DNA of 47,812 nt from Halomonas sp. (GCF_030457605.1 NZ_JAKDUR010000013.1:1-47812), one strand, 5' to 3'; counted from the first letter of the stretch, positions 1 through 9,394 are shown. Notes: a model not told the origin generated them from the letters alone. Translations and numbers: made by a program.

Positions 1-411
1 GTAGGCGCGGGCCTCGGCCCTGGTGGCAAAATGGCGGATCTCGGTCAGGCGGTGGGCGGGCAGCGCGTAAACCGGGATCAGCCCGGCGTAGAACAGCCCG
101 CAGACCACGGGGATAAACGCCGCCTCGTTGCCCAGCTGGACGATCACCCGGTCGCCGGGCACAAGCCCTTGGGCCAAAAGCCCTGCGCCAATGCGTTCGG
201 CCTCGTGACCCAGTTCGGCGTAGGTGTAGCGGGTATCGCCTGCGACTACCGCGACGTCGTCGGCACAGCGCGCGACACGCTCCCGCAAAAAGGCCGGGAA
301 GGTCTCGCCGCGCCAGTGGCCGGCGGCGCGGTAGCGACTGGCAAGCGCCTCTGGCCAGCGCTGCTGCAAGGGGTGCTGCGGTGATCGGGCATCCGTGGCG
401 GTCGAAGTCAT
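1..411 (-). CDS. entE: 2,3-dihydroxybenzoate-AMP ligase, 5' part (cut by window edge)
   Basis: Only the first 137 codons are present; the gene runs off the left edge. The N-terminal region matches EntE/DhbE-type aryl-AMP ligases: a WRGETF motif near residue 33, TYAELG near 59, GDRVIVQL near 83 and the family-typical ALPAHR segment near 117. Such enzymes adenylate 2,3-dihydroxybenzoate and load it onto an aryl carrier protein in catecholate siderophore synthesis in the cytoplasm. The ATG overlaps the stop of the upstream isochorismate synthase gene by four bases (ATGA), so translation is probably coupled. The AMP-binding signature and the C-terminal lid lie outside the window. Salicylate-AMP ligase is the main alternative; the isochorismate synthase neighbour fits either product. 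Confidence 0.85.
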   Translation of the reverse strand, partial: MTSTATDARSPQHPLQQRWPEALASRYRAAGHWRGETFPAFLRERVARCADDVAVVAGDTRYTYAELGHEAERIGAGLLAQGLVPGDRVIVQLGNEAAFIPVVCGLFYAGLIPVYALPAHRLTEIRHFATRAEARAY

Positions 412-1649
412 GAGTCGTCTCGCGTTGATTGACTGCCTGGAGCACGGTCAACGCCGAGCGCGTCCAGCAGCGCGGTGAATTTGGCGGCGGTTTCCTCAAC
501 CTCAAGGGCGGGCAGCGAGCCTGCGACGATGCCCGCGCCGGCGAACAGCCTAAGGCTGGCACCCTGCACTCGGGCGCAGCGGATGGCCACGTACCAGTCG
601 CCGTCGCCGTGGGTATCGACCCAGCCCACCGCGCCGGCGTAAAAGCCGCGTTCCACCGGTTCCAGCGACTTGATTGCGGCAAGCGCGGGTTCGCGCGGCG
701 TGCCGCATACCGCAGGCGTGGGGTGCAAAAGCCCGGCCAGCTCGGCGGCCGACGGGATGCCATTCAAAGAGGCGTCGTCTTTCAGCGTGCCAACAATCCG
801 CGTGCCCAGGTGCCACATGCTTTCGGTGGCGGTCAGTTCGGGCGTGGTCGGCGCGTCAAGCTCGCTGCACAGCGGGCCCAGCGCCGCCACAATGGCGTCC
901 ACCACGTAGCGGTGCTCGGCCAGGTCCTTGGCTGATGCCTGAAGCGACGCCGCCGCCTGGCGGTCCGTCTCGGGGTCGGCGCGACGACGAATAGAGCCCG
1001 CCAGCGGGTGGGATGTCACCGTGCGCCCGCGCCGCGAGATCAACAGCTCCGGGGTCGCGCCCACCAGCCAGGCCGGTGCCTCGGCATCCCCCACGGGCAG
1101 CGGTGCCACATAGGTGGTAACGCTTGGGTCGCGTTCCAGCCGTGCGGCCAGCGCCAGCGGGTCAATCGGCGCCTCTGCCTGCAGGTTCAGGCTGCGCGCC
1201 AGCACGGCTTTTTCAAGCCCGCGCTTCTCAAGCACGCCCTTGTCAGGCGGCCTATCAGCCAACCAATCAGCGGACAGCTGCGCCACGCAGCGCTCGACCA
1301 TATCGGCGTAGGTAGCAGGCGCGGGCTCGGCCGTCGCCGGGCCGGTGAGCACCGGCGGCGCGGCGGGTGTCGAGTGGCGTTCGCTTACCTGCCGCTCGGG
1401 CTGAAACAGCGCATCCGGCGCGTGGGGGTCAAACGGCAGTGCGCCGACCAGCAGGCCCGGGCCCTCGCGCTCGGCGGCAAAAAACTCGCGCACTCGCTGG
1501 CCCAGGGTGTCCGTCGCGCCGCTGGGCAGGCGCGCCCGGCAGCCGCTGACGTTCAGGGCTCGCTGCGGCGTGCGCAGTACAAAGCATTCCGTACTGGCTA
1601 CCGTCAGCATGGGGGCCCGTGCCGGGCAGAGGGCAGTTGACGTCGTCAC
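408..1649 (-). CDS. entC: Isochorismate synthase (EntC/DhbC type)
   Basis: Converts chorismate to isochorismate, the first committed step towards 2,3-dihydroxybenzoate. The 413-residue length suits the family (about 390-410). Chorismate-binding fold motifs appear in order: KAVLARSL, GATPELLISRRG, HPLAGSIRRR, the KDLAEH loop, LHPTPAVCG, GAVGWVD and FAGAGIV followed by the EVEET metal-binding segment. The same frame stays open upstream to 2765, but that part is antisense-type shadow over the MFS gene. I therefore start at the GTG at 1649, which overlaps the MFS stop (GTGA) and has an AGGAG ribosome site seven bases before it. It sits between the exporter and entE genes, all co-directional and overlapping, as one siderophore operon. 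Iron control is likely through the operon's upstream region. Confidence 0.9.
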   Translation of the reverse strand: MTTSTALCPARAPMLTVASTECFVLRTPQRALNVSGCRARLPSGATDTLGQRVREFFAAEREGPGLLVGALPFDPHAPDALFQPERQVSERHSTPAAPPVLTGPATAEPAPATYADMVERCVAQLSADWLADRPPDKGVLEKRGLEKAVLARSLNLQAEAPIDPLALAARLERDPSVTTYVAPLPVGDAEAPAWLVGATPELLISRRGRTVTSHPLAGSIRRRADPETDRQAAASLQASAKDLAEHRYVVDAIVAALGPLCSELDAPTTPELTATESMWHLGTRIVGTLKDDASLNGIPSAAELAGLLHPTPAVCGTPREPALAAIKSLEPVERGFYAGAVGWVDTHGDGDWYVAIRCARVQGASLRLFAGAGIVAGSLPALEVEETAAKFTALLDALGVDRAPGSQSTRDDS

Positions 1650-2929
1650 AAGGCGGCTCCTGACGGCTGCGTCGTGGTTGAAGAAACGTGGTGACGCCAC
1701 AGGAGCAGCGCCAATAACAGCAATAAACCACCCACCAGCAGGTACGGCACGGCGGGCGACAGGCCGTAAAGCAACGTGCCCACCAGCGGCCCCAGCGTCA
1801 TCGCCAGTCCCTGCATGGAGGCGACGGTACCGGCGGCAGCACCCTGCTCGTGGGCCTCGACGCAGTCGGCGGTCAGCGCCTGAATGGAAGGCCGCACCAG
1901 CCCCATGCCCAGCCCCGCCAGGCCAAAGGCCAGAAAGATCAGCCAGCCGGTACCCAGCACGGCCACCGAGCCAAAGCCCGCGCCCGCAAACACCGCGCCG
2001 ATCAGCAGCCAGCGCAGCGGCGGCCACTCCAGGCGCATCATGCTGCTCTGGGCGAGAATCAGCCCGGCACCCAGCGCGGTGAGCGCGTAGCCCGCCGCGG
2101 CGGCGCCTTCGGCCGGCGACAGCGCCAGTCGGTCGAGCATCAAAAAGCCCACGGTAGACTGGGTGGTGGCCACCGCCATGATGGCGACGAACATGGCCGT
2201 CAGCGGCAGGCGCAGGCGCGGGTCGAAAAAGCCCGCGCTCGGCGTTTGCCGGGGGGCAGGGTCTGACGCCTGCTCCGGCTGACGATTGGCTTGTTCGGAT
2301 ACGGCTTCGGGCGTGGCTTCGGGTGCGGCGGCGGGACGGGTTTCCGGCAGCTTCCAGAGAATCATGCCAAGGGCTGCCAGCGGCATCAGCGCAGCGGCGT
2401 AAAGCGCCAGGGCAATATCGTAGGTGGCGATCCAGCCGGCGACCACCGGCCCTGCGACCAACCCCACGGCGTTGGCCGCGCCCAATCGGGCCATGCTGGA
2501 TGCGCGTTTGCCCGGCGGCGCCTGGTCGGCCACCGCAGCAGCGGCCACCGTGGGCACGGCGGCGTAGAAAAGCCCCACCAGCGCGCGTGCGCCCACCAGT
2601 ACGGCAAGCGATACGGCAAGCGCCGGCGGGTGGCCCAGTGCGGCATCGACCATGACCGCGAGCAGCAGGTAGGTTACCGCGTAGGCGGCCAGCGACACCA
2701 CCAGTACTTGCTTGCGGCCTACCCGGTCGCTGAGCTTGCCCCAGCGGCGGGCCGTGAGCGTCCACAGCACCCCGCCGGCAGTAAGCGCCAGCCCCGCGTG
2801 CCAGTCAGCCAGCCCAAAAAGGCGGGTAATCGGCCCGACCACGGCCACAAACGACATGATCGCCATGGTGCCGACCAGAGCGACAAAGCTGAGCACCCAG
2901 AGGCGGGGTGCCGATTGTTGTAAATCCAT
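1646..2929 (-). CDS. MFS transporter, probable siderophore exporter
   Basis: A 427-residue polytopic membrane protein with about 12 hydrophobic segments and a variable central loop rich in Pro/Glu/Gln. The MFS loop 2-3 motif is present as GKLSDRVGRK. It opens the operon that continues into entC and entE, with a 4-base overlap to entC. EntS-like MFS proteins export catecholate siderophores, so export of the product is the likely role; this rests on context. Substrate cannot be read from the sequence, and drug-efflux MFS members look similar. The start is uncertain: in-frame ATGs lie at 2971, 2956 and 2929. I chose 2929 because the hydrophobic core begins soon after it, although its ribosome site is weak; 2956 has an AGGG just upstream. 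Confidence 0.75.
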   Translation of the reverse strand: MDLQQSAPRLWVLSFVALVGTMAIMSFVAVVGPITRLFGLADWHAGLALTAGGVLWTLTARRWGKLSDRVGRKQVLVVSLAAYAVTYLLLAVMVDAALGHPPALAVSLAVLVGARALVGLFYAAVPTVAAAAVADQAPPGKRASSMARLGAANAVGLVAGPVVAGWIATYDIALALYAAALMPLAALGMILWKLPETRPAAAPEATPEAVSEQANRQPEQASDPAPRQTPSAGFFDPRLRLPLTAMFVAIMAVATTQSTVGFLMLDRLALSPAEGAAAAGYALTALGAGLILAQSSMMRLEWPPLRWLLIGAVFAGAGFGSVAVLGTGWLIFLAFGLAGLGMGLVRPSIQALTADCVEAHEQGAAAGTVASMQGLAMTLGPLVGTLLYGLSPAVPYLLVGGLLLLLALLLWRHHVSSTTTQPSGAAL

Positions 2930-3013
2930 GCAGTGATTAACCCGGCATTGTTCCATTTTACCCTGCGCCATCGGCGCGGGAGATTAGCAGGTTAAGATAC
3001 TTGCAATCTAAAA

Positions 3014-3032
3014 ACAAATGATTTTTATTTGT
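3014..3032. promoter_or_regulatory. Fur-box-like dyad between exporter operon and yncE-like gene
   Basis: A 19-bp inverted repeat with perfect 6-bp arms, ACAAAT and ATTTGT, around a GATTTTT centre. Aligned with the classical 19-bp Fur box it matches about 10 positions, including the central AATGAT. It lies in the AT-rich gap between the leftward MFS-entC-entE operon and the rightward secreted beta-propeller gene, next to a good -10-like TATAGT at 3032-3037. The siderophore context makes Fur binding plausible, but no experiment or matrix score supports it here. Confidence 0.5.
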
Positions 3033-3170
3033 ATAGTGATCAAAAAGCTTGCAAGATCATCCTCTACCACCGGACGCATCAGTCACCCGGTTATTTTTCA
3101 CGGCTTGCACTCGCTGCTTTTTACCGCCTTGTTTTGATCCGTGTTTTTTTCAACCAACGAGAAAATTGCC

Positions 3171-4364
3171 ATGTCCCTGACACACGCTTTACGCTTCAAC
3201 ACGTTACCCACTCAGCGCCCTGTCCTGACGCGCCGGCTGTTTAGCGTCTCACTCCTTGCCGCATCCATCGGGGTCGTCTCCCAGGCATCGGCCGCGCCCG
3301 GCGTTGATCACTCGGTCAAGGTCGATGAGTCGGTGTACGAAATTGCCTTCAACGGCGACAACGACACGCTTTACGCCGCGGTCACCGGCAGCCGCAAGGC
3401 CGCCGACAAGGACAGCGGCGAAAAAGCCGTCAAGCCGGGCATCGTCGCGCTCGACGCCGAGACGCTCGACGAAGTCGATAAAATCCTCACCGGCGACGTG
3501 ATTCCCTTCGGCATTGCCATCAATCACGCCACGCAAACGCTTTACGCCGCCGATACCAAAAACGGCCAGGTGGGCGTGTATGACATCGACAGCGGTGAGG
3601 AACTTGCGCTGATCGAAAATCCCGGCGAAGCTTCCGGACACCTGCGCCAAATCGTGATCGATGAAGACAGCAACACCATTTATGTGAGCGCCTTTGGCGG
3701 TGTTTCCCGCGGTGACGAGCCGGCCCCCAAAAGTGCTGTCTGGGTCATCGACGGCGACACCAACACCCTGAAAGACACCATTATGAATCCAGTCCAAAGC
3801 GCCGCCGGATTGGCGCTGGACGCCGCCAATCAGCGCCTTTACGTCGCGGACCTGGCCGCGAGCGAAATCGCCGAAATCGACCTGAAGAGCAAAAACCACG
3901 AAGTGTTGCGCACCTTCAGCGCCGTTGAGCTCAACGAAAACGACCCCGATGCCAAGCCTGAAAAGTTCGACACGATCAACCTGGAGCTCGACGTCGATAA
4001 CGGCATTCTGTACGCAATCAATCAAAAAACCGGCGGCGTCTCGATCATCAACGTGGAAAGCGGCGAGATTGAAACCACCGTCAGCACCGGCGACGGCGCG
4101 CTGAGCGCCCGGCTGCACCCGCAAAGCGGCGATCTGTACGTGGCCAACCGCGGCGACGGCACGGTGTCCATCATTGATGCCGACAGCCGCTACGTGACCG
4201 CCCACCTGGGTACCGGCACCCACCCGCAAACCATTGCCATTGACCCCAAAACCGGCAACGTCTACGTCAGTAACAAGGCCAAGGGCAAAGACCGCCACGG
4301 CCCGGAAGACGCGCCCACCCCGGTAGAGCCCGGCGGCAACACCGTGACGCTGATCGCGCCGTAA
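3171..4364 (+). CDS. YncE-family secreted beta-propeller protein
   Basis: A 397-residue protein with an N-terminal signal peptide (basic TRR, then a hydrophobic stretch, cleavage probably after SQASA near residue 40). The body is made of repeated propeller blades with LYAADT, IYVSAFGG, LYVADL, LYAINQ, LYVANRGDGTVSIID and VYVSNK motifs, as in the YVTN/NHL propellers of YncE. A periplasmic location is expected. The biochemical role of YncE is poorly defined; in E. coli its gene is reported to be Fur-repressed, which fits the Fur-like site upstream and the siderophore neighbours. I chose the ATG at 3171, with GAGAAA upstream and a normal signal peptide, over the in-frame ATG at 3141. It converges with the esterase gene (20-base gap). 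Confidence 0.8.
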   Translation: MSLTHALRFNTLPTQRPVLTRRLFSVSLLAASIGVVSQASAAPGVDHSVKVDESVYEIAFNGDNDTLYAAVTGSRKAADKDSGEKAVKPGIVALDAETLDEVDKILTGDVIPFGIAINHATQTLYAADTKNGQVGVYDIDSGEELALIENPGEASGHLRQIVIDEDSNTIYVSAFGGVSRGDEPAPKSAVWVIDGDTNTLKDTIMNPVQSAAGLALDAANQRLYVADLAASEIAEIDLKSKNHEVLRTFSAVELNENDPDAKPEKFDTINLELDVDNGILYAINQKTGGVSIINVESGEIETTVSTGDGALSARLHPQSGDLYVANRGDGTVSIIDADSRYVTAHLGTGTHPQTIAIDPKTGNVYVSNKAKGKDRHGPEDAPTPVEPGGNTVTLIAP

Positions 4365-4383
4365 AGCGGTACCCCGTCCCTTC

Positions 4384-5313
4384 TCAGTCAGCCGCGCGCA
4401 GGAACTCGAGCGTCTTGCGCGCGGCCGGCCACAGCACGCTGCCGTGGTTTTCACCGTCAAACAGCGTAAAGCTCACATCCCACTGGGGCCGGCATGTATC
4501 AAGCCGGCTGGCCAGACGATCGGCCTTGTCAGCACGCGGGCTCTCTTGTTCGTGCACGTCAGCGGCAATGCCTTCGGGCAAGCCGTCAGGCACCCGCGTG
4601 CCCTCTTCACTGCCGCGCATCACCAACACTCCAGGCGCAGCTATAGGCGCCGCCTGCCGCTCACCGCAGTAAGCGTTAAACAAATCGCCAAAGTTCCACC
4701 ACAGCGACGGGCTGACGGCAACATAGTCGCTGAAGCTCTCCGGGCGCTGGTGCAGCGCATACAGCGTGAAAAGCCCGCCGAACGAATGCCCCATCAGCGC
4801 CTCGCGTGATGCGTTCACGGCAAAGCGCGCGTTCACCGCAGGTTTCAGCTCGTTCTCGATAAACGCAAGAAACGCATCGGCCCCGCCGGCCGAGCGCGGG
4901 TTCTGCTGGCCAGCGTAGCGCTGATCCAACAGCGGCGGCGTGTAGTCCAGCGTGCGTGCGTCGCGGGCAAGCCCCTGGGTATCGGCATAGCCCACGCCTA
5001 CCATCAGCCAGGGCGTTTCGGCCCGGCGCATGAACACATCCCGAGCGGCCATCATCAGTGGAAGACGCGCGTTACCGTCCAGCACGTAGAGCACCGGATA
5101 GCCGTCTTGCGGTGGCGATGCGTCGGGCACGGCCACTTCAATGCGGTAATCATGCCCGGTGGCCTGTGATGCTAGCGCGAAGGCCTGCGTACCGGGCAGC
5201 AACACAGGCTCCCCTGCCGCAAAGACCGTACCCGCACATACAAGCAGTGCCGCCCCCAGGCCACACCGCCCCTTGAAGGGGCGATGGATGGCGCGTGATA
5301 GACATCGCACCAT
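4384..5313 (-). CDS. Secreted alpha/beta-hydrolase, siderophore-esterase-like (IroE/BesA type)
   Basis: A 309-residue protein with a signal peptide (hydrophobic core near residues 18-32, cleavage after VFA). It has the esterase fold of PF00756: YPVLYVLDG near residue 72, nucleophile motif GHSFGG with Ser177, and a C-terminal ENHGS giving catalytic His290. Relatives hydrolyse enterobactin, salmochelin or bacillibactin to free iron or trim the siderophore; the signal peptide favours a periplasmic IroE-like enzyme. It lies directly downstream of the TonB receptor gene, nearly abutting it, so they are likely co-transcribed. An in-frame ATG at 5331 would overlap the receptor's end by 11 bases and is an alternative start. 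Longer upstream reading is shadow over the receptor gene. The exact ester substrate is unknown. Confidence 0.78.
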   Translation of the reverse strand: MVRCLSRAIHRPFKGRCGLGAALLVCAGTVFAAGEPVLLPGTQAFALASQATGHDYRIEVAVPDASPPQDGYPVLYVLDGNARLPLMMAARDVFMRRAETPWLMVGVGYADTQGLARDARTLDYTPPLLDQRYAGQQNPRSAGGADAFLAFIENELKPAVNARFAVNASREALMGHSFGGLFTLYALHQRPESFSDYVAVSPSLWWNFGDLFNAYCGERQAAPIAAPGVLVMRGSEEGTRVPDGLPEGIAADVHEQESPRADKADRLASRLDTCRPQWDVSFTLFDGENHGSVLWPAARKTLEFLRAAD

Positions 5314-5320
5314 GCCGAGG

Positions 5321-7498
5321 TTAGAACTCATAGCGTACGGAGGCCATGACGTTGGACGGCGCACCAACCATGTTGAAAGTGTTAGTGCCGCCGACGCGGT
5401 TGTAGTAGTGGCGGTCGAGAATGTTGTTGAAGTTGAGCTGGCCCGAGAACTGCGGGCTAAAGTCGTAGCCCAGCATGGCGTCGACCACCGCATAGCCCGG
5501 CGCTTCCACACCTTGGGAGGACTCAAAGCCACTTATGGCGGTGACGCCGCCGCCAAGCGTCAGGCCGTCGAGACTGCCGCCTTCGAAGTCGTACTGGGTC
5601 CAGAGGTTGACCATGTTGTTGGGCATCAGCATGAAAATGCCGTCGTCGCGGCTGGTCGAGGCCTGCTTTACCTCGGTATCCATGTAGGTGTAGCCAGCGC
5701 TTACGCCCCACTGCGGGGTCAAATCGCCCGCCACTTCCACTTCGGCGCCCTGGATGCGCATTTTGCCAACCGCGGCCGAATAGTTCTCATCGAGCACCGA
5801 GGCCGCGCGATTTTCATCGTAGAGGCGGAAGGCGCTGACGCGGGTGTTCAAGTCGCCGCCGAAGTAGCTGCCCTTCACGCCCACCTCGTACTGCTCGCCT
5901 TCGCGCGGCTTGAGCATGTCACCGCTGGCGTCGGTTTCTACCTGGGGCTTGAACACCTGGGAATAGCTGGCGTAGAGCGAGTGGTTGAAGTCCAGATCGT
6001 ATACCGCCCCGGCGTAGGGGGTGAACTCGGTGCCGCTGCGGCGCTCGGTCCGGTCGCTGATTTTATCGTTGATGCGGGTCTCGTAGTGGCTGATCCGGCC
6101 GCCGGCAATCAGCGCAAGCGACTGTATCGGGCGCAGAGTCAGCTTGGAGTAAACACCGGTTTCTTCCTGACGGGTATCGTCGTGGCCGTAGCGAAAGCCT
6201 TTCGCACCCTGACGACCCTGAGCCAGAATATCGGTATAGGCCAGGTCATTAAGCTCTTGGCGGGTCACCGGGTTTGCCGCCAGGCTCTTGGTACGGCTGG
6301 ACTCGACGTCGGTGTCATAGCGCTTGTAGTCGGTACCGACGACGAACTCGCTGACGTTGCCGAAGGCGGAGAACGGCTGGCTGTAGCTGGCGTCCAGCGA
6401 AAATGCCTCCTGGCTGGCATCGGCGCCAACGCCGGCCACGCCCAGGGTGCCGTCGTCATTCAGCGCGCTGCCGCCAAAGGCGTAGTTATAGTCGGCGTTG
6501 CGGTCGGAGTAGCGCATGCCGATGCGCCCGTAGCCGCCGTTATCAAAGCTGTGGGTCAGATCCACCAGCACGTCGTTGGACTGGCTTGAAAAGTCGTTCC
6601 AGTCAGCGCCGTAAAACGCCGAGCGGCGCCCGTAGGTCAGGTTGCCGTTGGCGTCCACCGGCTGGCCGTTGTTGACCACGATGTCTTTTTTATTGCGGAT
6701 AAACGCCAGGCCAAGCGTGGTGTCGTCGGTGACGTCCACATCCAGCGCGGCATAAATATCGTACTGCTCGTTTTCGGTGTGGTCGGCAATTTCCGGGTGG
6801 TCGGTACGGTCGAGCACCAGCCGCCCGCGCACCCGGCCGGCCTCGTCCAGCGGGCCGGAAAGATCGGTCTGTACGTTACGCTGGCCCTGGGTGCCCGCGC
6901 CGGCACCCAAGCTGCCCTGAAACTCATCCGTGGGGCGCTTGCGCACCAGGTTGACAATGCCGCCCATTTCGCTGGTGCTGTTAAACAGCCCCGACGGCCC
7001 GCGCATGATTTCCACCCGGTCAAAGGCGGCAAGCGAGGGCACCGAGCCGTTGATGCTGGTCATGGGTGCGGGCAGGCCGTCGATATTGGCCTCGTCGTAC
7101 TCGTAGCCCCGGGCGTAGATCGATGAGCGGCCGTTGTCGTTGGACAGCACGCGCATGCCGGTGGTGCGCCGGCCCAGCTCGTCCAGGGTGGTGAAGTTCT
7201 GGTCGTCGATGGCGTCTCGGGTCACCACGCTGATCGACTGAGGAATATCGCGCAGCGCCGCCGGCGTTTTCGTGCCGACGGTAGCCGCATCCACGGTATA
7301 CCCTCCGGTGACTTCCGAGGGCAGCATGTGATAAAGCCGGTTGCCTTCGACCGTGACGGTATCAAGACGCGAGGCTTCAGCTTCATTGCCGCTGTCAGGT
7401 GCCGACTGCGCCAACACGCTCTGGCTCGCCCCCAACAGTGCCACCACGCTGCTGAACGTGACAAACGCACGATACGCGCCGATTCTCTGCATTCCCAT
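5321..7498 (-). CDS. TonB-dependent siderophore receptor (FhuE/FpvA-like)
   Basis: A 725-residue outer-membrane receptor. It has a signal peptide ending after VLAQ (near residue 31), a TonB-box-like LDTVTVEG segment near residue 45, a plug domain with DIPQSISVVT, ARGYEYDEANIDG and VEIMRGPSGLFN motifs, and a long beta-barrel ending in Phe (SVRYEF), as outer-membrane proteins do. The plug motifs and GGIVNLVRKRP resemble FhuE, FpvA and other hydroxamate/mixed-siderophore receptors rather than FepA. Import of a ferric siderophore using TonB/ExbBD energy is expected. I start at the ATG at 7498, with AGGA upstream. The upstream 90 bases are AT-rich; I could not find a convincing Fur box there. The downstream esterase gene is probably in the same operon. 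Confidence 0.9.
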   Translation of the reverse strand: MGMQRIGAYRAFVTFSSVVALLGASQSVLAQSAPDSGNEAEASRLDTVTVEGNRLYHMLPSEVTGGYTVDAATVGTKTPAALRDIPQSISVVTRDAIDDQNFTTLDELGRRTTGMRVLSNDNGRSSIYARGYEYDEANIDGLPAPMTSINGSVPSLAAFDRVEIMRGPSGLFNSTSEMGGIVNLVRKRPTDEFQGSLGAGAGTQGQRNVQTDLSGPLDEAGRVRGRLVLDRTDHPEIADHTENEQYDIYAALDVDVTDDTTLGLAFIRNKKDIVVNNGQPVDANGNLTYGRRSAFYGADWNDFSSQSNDVLVDLTHSFDNGGYGRIGMRYSDRNADYNYAFGGSALNDDGTLGVAGVGADASQEAFSLDASYSQPFSAFGNVSEFVVGTDYKRYDTDVESSRTKSLAANPVTRQELNDLAYTDILAQGRQGAKGFRYGHDDTRQEETGVYSKLTLRPIQSLALIAGGRISHYETRINDKISDRTERRSGTEFTPYAGAVYDLDFNHSLYASYSQVFKPQVETDASGDMLKPREGEQYEVGVKGSYFGGDLNTRVSAFRLYDENRAASVLDENYSAAVGKMRIQGAEVEVAGDLTPQWGVSAGYTYMDTEVKQASTSRDDGIFMLMPNNMVNLWTQYDFEGGSLDGLTLGGGVTAISGFESSQGVEAPGYAVVDAMLGYDFSPQFSGQLNFNNILDRHYYNRVGGTNTFNMVGAPSNVMASVRYEF

Positions 7499-7638
7499 GC
7501 CTGATCCTGCCTTTTCTTTTCTTAATGAAATTGGATAATAAATACAACACAAGTACAAAGACGAATGAGAACACAATGCATTAATAGCAGGCAAGTTAAT
7601 GAGCCTTCCAATTTTCTACGCGGCGGATAAGCACGCAC

Positions 7639-7666
7639 AAAAAAGCCGGCACCCGTCGGCGCCGGC
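7639..7666 (-). terminator. Rho-independent terminator of leuA
   Basis: Read on the minus strand, a 9-bp GC-rich stem (GCCGGCGCC pairing with GGTGCCGGC, one G-U pair) with a short loop is followed by six T residues. It begins 22 bases after the leuA stop codon and separates leuA from the TonB-receptor transcription unit downstream. Confidence 0.88.
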
Positions 7667-7687
7667 CATTCAGAAGACACGACAGGT

Positions 7688-9394
7688 TCAGGCCAGCGTT
7701 TCCGAAGTCACATTGGCCGCCGGTGCCTGGGTGGAATGGTGGCGATTAATCGCGCTGAGTACACCTTTCATCGAGGCACTGGTGATGCTTTCATCAATGC
7801 CGACGCCAAACACGGCGCTTTCGCCTACGCGCACTTCCACATAGGCCACCGCTTCGGCATCGGCGCCCTGTCCGCGAGAGTGCTCGTGGTAGTCGATGAT
7901 CTCCACTTCATGGCCCGCGCCGGCAAGCGCCTGCACAAAGGCAGCCAGCGGGCCGTTGCCTTCACCGCTGAGCGTTTTGCGCTCGCCGCTGATGTCCACC
8001 GTGGCCTCCAGATTGACCCTGGGGCTGTCCGGCTCGGACGACATGCGATGGCTGGCCAGCGAGAAGGGCTCGCTGCGTTCCAGGTATTCGTCGCTGAAGG
8101 CCTGATAAATCATCTGCGAGGTAATTTCGCGGCCGGTGCGCTCGGCCACTTCCTGCACCACCTGGCTGAATTCGATGGACAGCCGGCGCGGCAATTCCAC
8201 GCCGTGCTCCTGCTCCAGCAGGTAGGATACGCCGCCCTTTCCCGACTGGCTGTTGACACGGATGACCGCTTCATAGCTGCGGCCGACGTCGAGCGGATCA
8301 ATGGGCAGATACGGCACATGCCAGATGGCGTCGGGATGCTCCTGGCGGTCGGCCATGCCTTTCTTGATGGCATCCTGATGCGAGCCCGAGAAGGCGGTAA
8401 ACACCAGGTCGCCGACGTAGGGGTGGCGCGGGTGAACCGGCAGCTGGTTGCAGTGCTCCACTTCGCGCATGATCGGCGTGATGTTGGAAAAATCCAGTGC
8501 AGGATGCACGCCCTGTGTGTACATGTTCATCGCCACGGTGACGATATCAACATTGCCGGTACGCTCGCCGTTGCCAAACAGCGTGCCTTCGACGCGGTCC
8601 GCGCCGGCCATCAGGCCCAGTTCGGCAGCCGCCACGCCGGTGCCGCGGTCATTGTGCGGGTGCAGACTGACAATCAGCGACTCGCGGTTTTTTACCTCGC
8701 GGCAGAACCACTCGATCTGGTCGGCGTAGTTGTTGGGCGTGGCGCACTCCACGGTGGCCGGCAGGTTGACGATCATGCGGTGCTCGGCGGTGGGCTGATA
8801 AACGTCCATGACCGCCTCGACGATCTCGACGGCAAAGTCCATCTCGGTGGTGGTGAAAAGCTCCGGCGAGTACTGAAACGTCCAGTGAGTTTCCGGGGCG
8901 GCGTTCATGGCATCGCGGATCTGGCGGGTAGCATCCTGGGCAATCTGGATGCAGTCCTTCTTGTCGACCTTGAACACCACGCGGCGAAACATCGGGTCCG
9001 TGGCGTTATACACGTGAACAATGGCGTTTTTGGCCCCCTTGAGCGCCTCGAAGGTGCGCTCGATCAGGTGCGGGCGCGCCTGTGTAAGCACCTGAATCGT
9101 CACGTCGTCGGGAATTCGGTTCTGCTCGATCAGCGTGCGCACGAAGTCAAAGTCGGTTTGCGAGGCCGACGGAAAGCCCACTTCGATTTCCTTGAAGCCG
9201 ATATCCAGCAGCATGTCGAAGAGCCGCTGCTTGCGCTCCTGATCCATCGGGTCGATCAGCGACTGGTTGCCATCGCGCAGATCGACGCTGGTCCAGATGG
9301 GCGGCTGCTGGATGCGCCGGGCCGGCCACTGGCGATCGGGCAGGTCAACAGCGACGAAGGGGCGGTATTTTTGCGCGGGATCAGACAACATCAT
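7688..9394 (-). CDS. leuA: 2-isopropylmalate synthase
   Basis: Condenses acetyl-CoA with 2-oxoisovalerate to 2-isopropylmalate, the first committed step of leucine synthesis. The 568-residue length fits the longer (type 2) LeuA group. HMGL-like barrel motifs are seen: [11 protein letters not shown] near residue 38, metal ligands in [11 protein letters not shown], and [14 protein letters not shown]. The C-terminal third, with the [10 protein letters not shown] segment, matches the LeuA allosteric domain that binds leucine. The start at 9394 has AGGAG seven bases upstream. An in-frame frame open to 9469 has no such site. Expression is probably controlled by the attenuator-like leader described separately. 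A -10-like TATACT at 9438-9443, between the leader terminator and the gene, may provide a second promoter. Confidence 0.96.
   Translation of the reverse strand: MMLSDPAQKYRPFVAVDLPDRQWPARRIQQPPIWTSVDLRDGNQSLIDPMDQERKQRLFDMLLDIGFKEIEVGFPSASQTDFDFVRTLIEQNRIPDDVTIQVLTQARPHLIERTFEALKGAKNAIVHVYNATDPMFRRVVFKVDKKDCIQIAQDATRQIRDAMNAAPETHWTFQYSPELFTTTEMDFAVEIVEAVMDVYQPTAEHRMIVNLPATVECATPNNYADQIEWFCREVKNRESLIVSLHPHNDRGTGVAAAELGLMAGADRVEGTLFGNGERTGNVDIVTVAMNMYTQGVHPALDFSNITPIMREVEHCNQLPVHPRHPYVGDLVFTAFSGSHQDAIKKGMADRQEHPDAIWHVPYLPIDPLDVGRSYEAVIRVNSQSGKGGVSYLLEQEHGVELPRRLSIEFSQVVQEVAERTGREITSQMIYQAFSDEYLERSEPFSLASHRMSSEPDSPRVNLEATVDISGERKTLSGEGNGPLAAFVQALAGAGHEVEIIDYHEHSRGQGADAEAVAYVEVRVGESAVFGVGIDESITSASMKGVLSAINRHHSTQAPAANVTSETLA

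Noticed and set aside
408-2765. A 785-codon open frame suggesting an entC fusion protein
   Set aside because: Everything upstream of 1649 is Arg/Ala/Gly-rich shadow over the MFS gene, and the real start is the GTG with AGGAG that overlaps the MFS stop.
3249-4460. A 403-codon open frame opposite the yncE-like gene
   Set aside because: The plus strand encodes a signal peptide and propeller repeats; the minus frame is compositional.
7499-7600. A Fur box before the TonB receptor gene
   Set aside because: The stretch is AT-rich and iron control is likely, but I found no dyad with convincing match to the Fur consensus.
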